Below are positions 13,907 through 13,915 of a stretch of DNA of 13,915 bases, one piece after another (within the stretch, counting starts at the first letter, position 1; each line of letters begins with the position of its first letter). The position numbers were made by a program, and so were the translations under genes. The notes beneath the pieces are model-generated. The model was not told the origin of the DNA and searched no databases. It saw only the letters and a program-made list of their open reading frames with translations. This DNA comes from Chloroflexota bacterium (GTDB lineage: Bacteria > Chloroflexota > Anaerolineae > B4-G1): NCBI GenBank assembly GCA_030596915.1, contig JAUVSX010000024.1, forward strand, positions 1-13,915. The letters run 5' to 3'.

Positions 13907-13915
13907 TCGCATTCC

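Overview
This window is a GC-rich (about 60-65% by eye) bacterial chromosome segment with short intergenic gaps and several overlapping stop/start codons. The mix of genes suggests a Chloroflexota-like or other monoderm-type lineage. It holds a plant/cyanobacterial-type GlgC, an Obg GTPase with the C-terminal OCT extension, HlyD-type adaptors with long Ala/Gln/Glu-rich repeat hairpins and no TolC-like gene beside them, and two lipoprotein signals. This assignment is an inference from gene content, not a database result. No phage, IS element, CRISPR array, rRNA or tRNA gene was recognised.

Layout. (1) 1-1119: 3' part of glgC (ADP-glucose pyrophosphorylase), cut by the left edge. (2) 1120-1433: a non-coding gap with hairpins, ending in a strong promoter (TTGACT-16 bp-TATAAT) and a 14-bp palindrome lying on the predicted transcription start. 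(3) 1434-7257: a five-gene + strand operon. It encodes two paralogous membrane-fusion/adaptor proteins (one membrane-anchored, one lipoprotein), a MacB/LolD-type ABC ATPase, a MacB/FtsX-type permease and a DMT/EamA transporter; the last three genes are overlapping or nearly touching. This looks like an export machine with a heteromeric adaptor. (4) 7299-10986: obg, nadD and a lipoprotein with two fused amino-acid-type solute-binding domains. The group is driven by a TTGACA promoter predicted to give an almost leaderless obg mRNA. (5) 11101-12066 (-): a second DMT/EamA transporter, convergent with the lipoprotein gene. (6) 12109-12488: a small 2[4Fe-4S] ferredoxin with its own promoter and a structured leader, divergent from the DMT gene. 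(7) 12495-12641: a cluster of hairpins ending in a 13-bp perfect stem that can terminate both converging genes. (8) 12644 to near the right edge (-): a Gfo/Idh/MocA-family oxidoreductase.

The most unusual material is the tandem adaptor pair. Each alpha-hairpin contains four copies of a 33-residue-spaced motif placed symmetrically about the tip. The second adaptor has a 14-residue tip insertion with a Cys pair, and the first has lost the usual Pro and Gly of the returning lipoyl half-motif. Other points of interest are the operator-like palindrome on the operon promoter, a G9 tract in the permease gene, the near-leaderless obg start, a 15-codon ATGA-to-ATGA relay frame between obg and nadD, and the orphan double solute-binding lipoprotein. 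No wholly new system could be proved from sequence alone.
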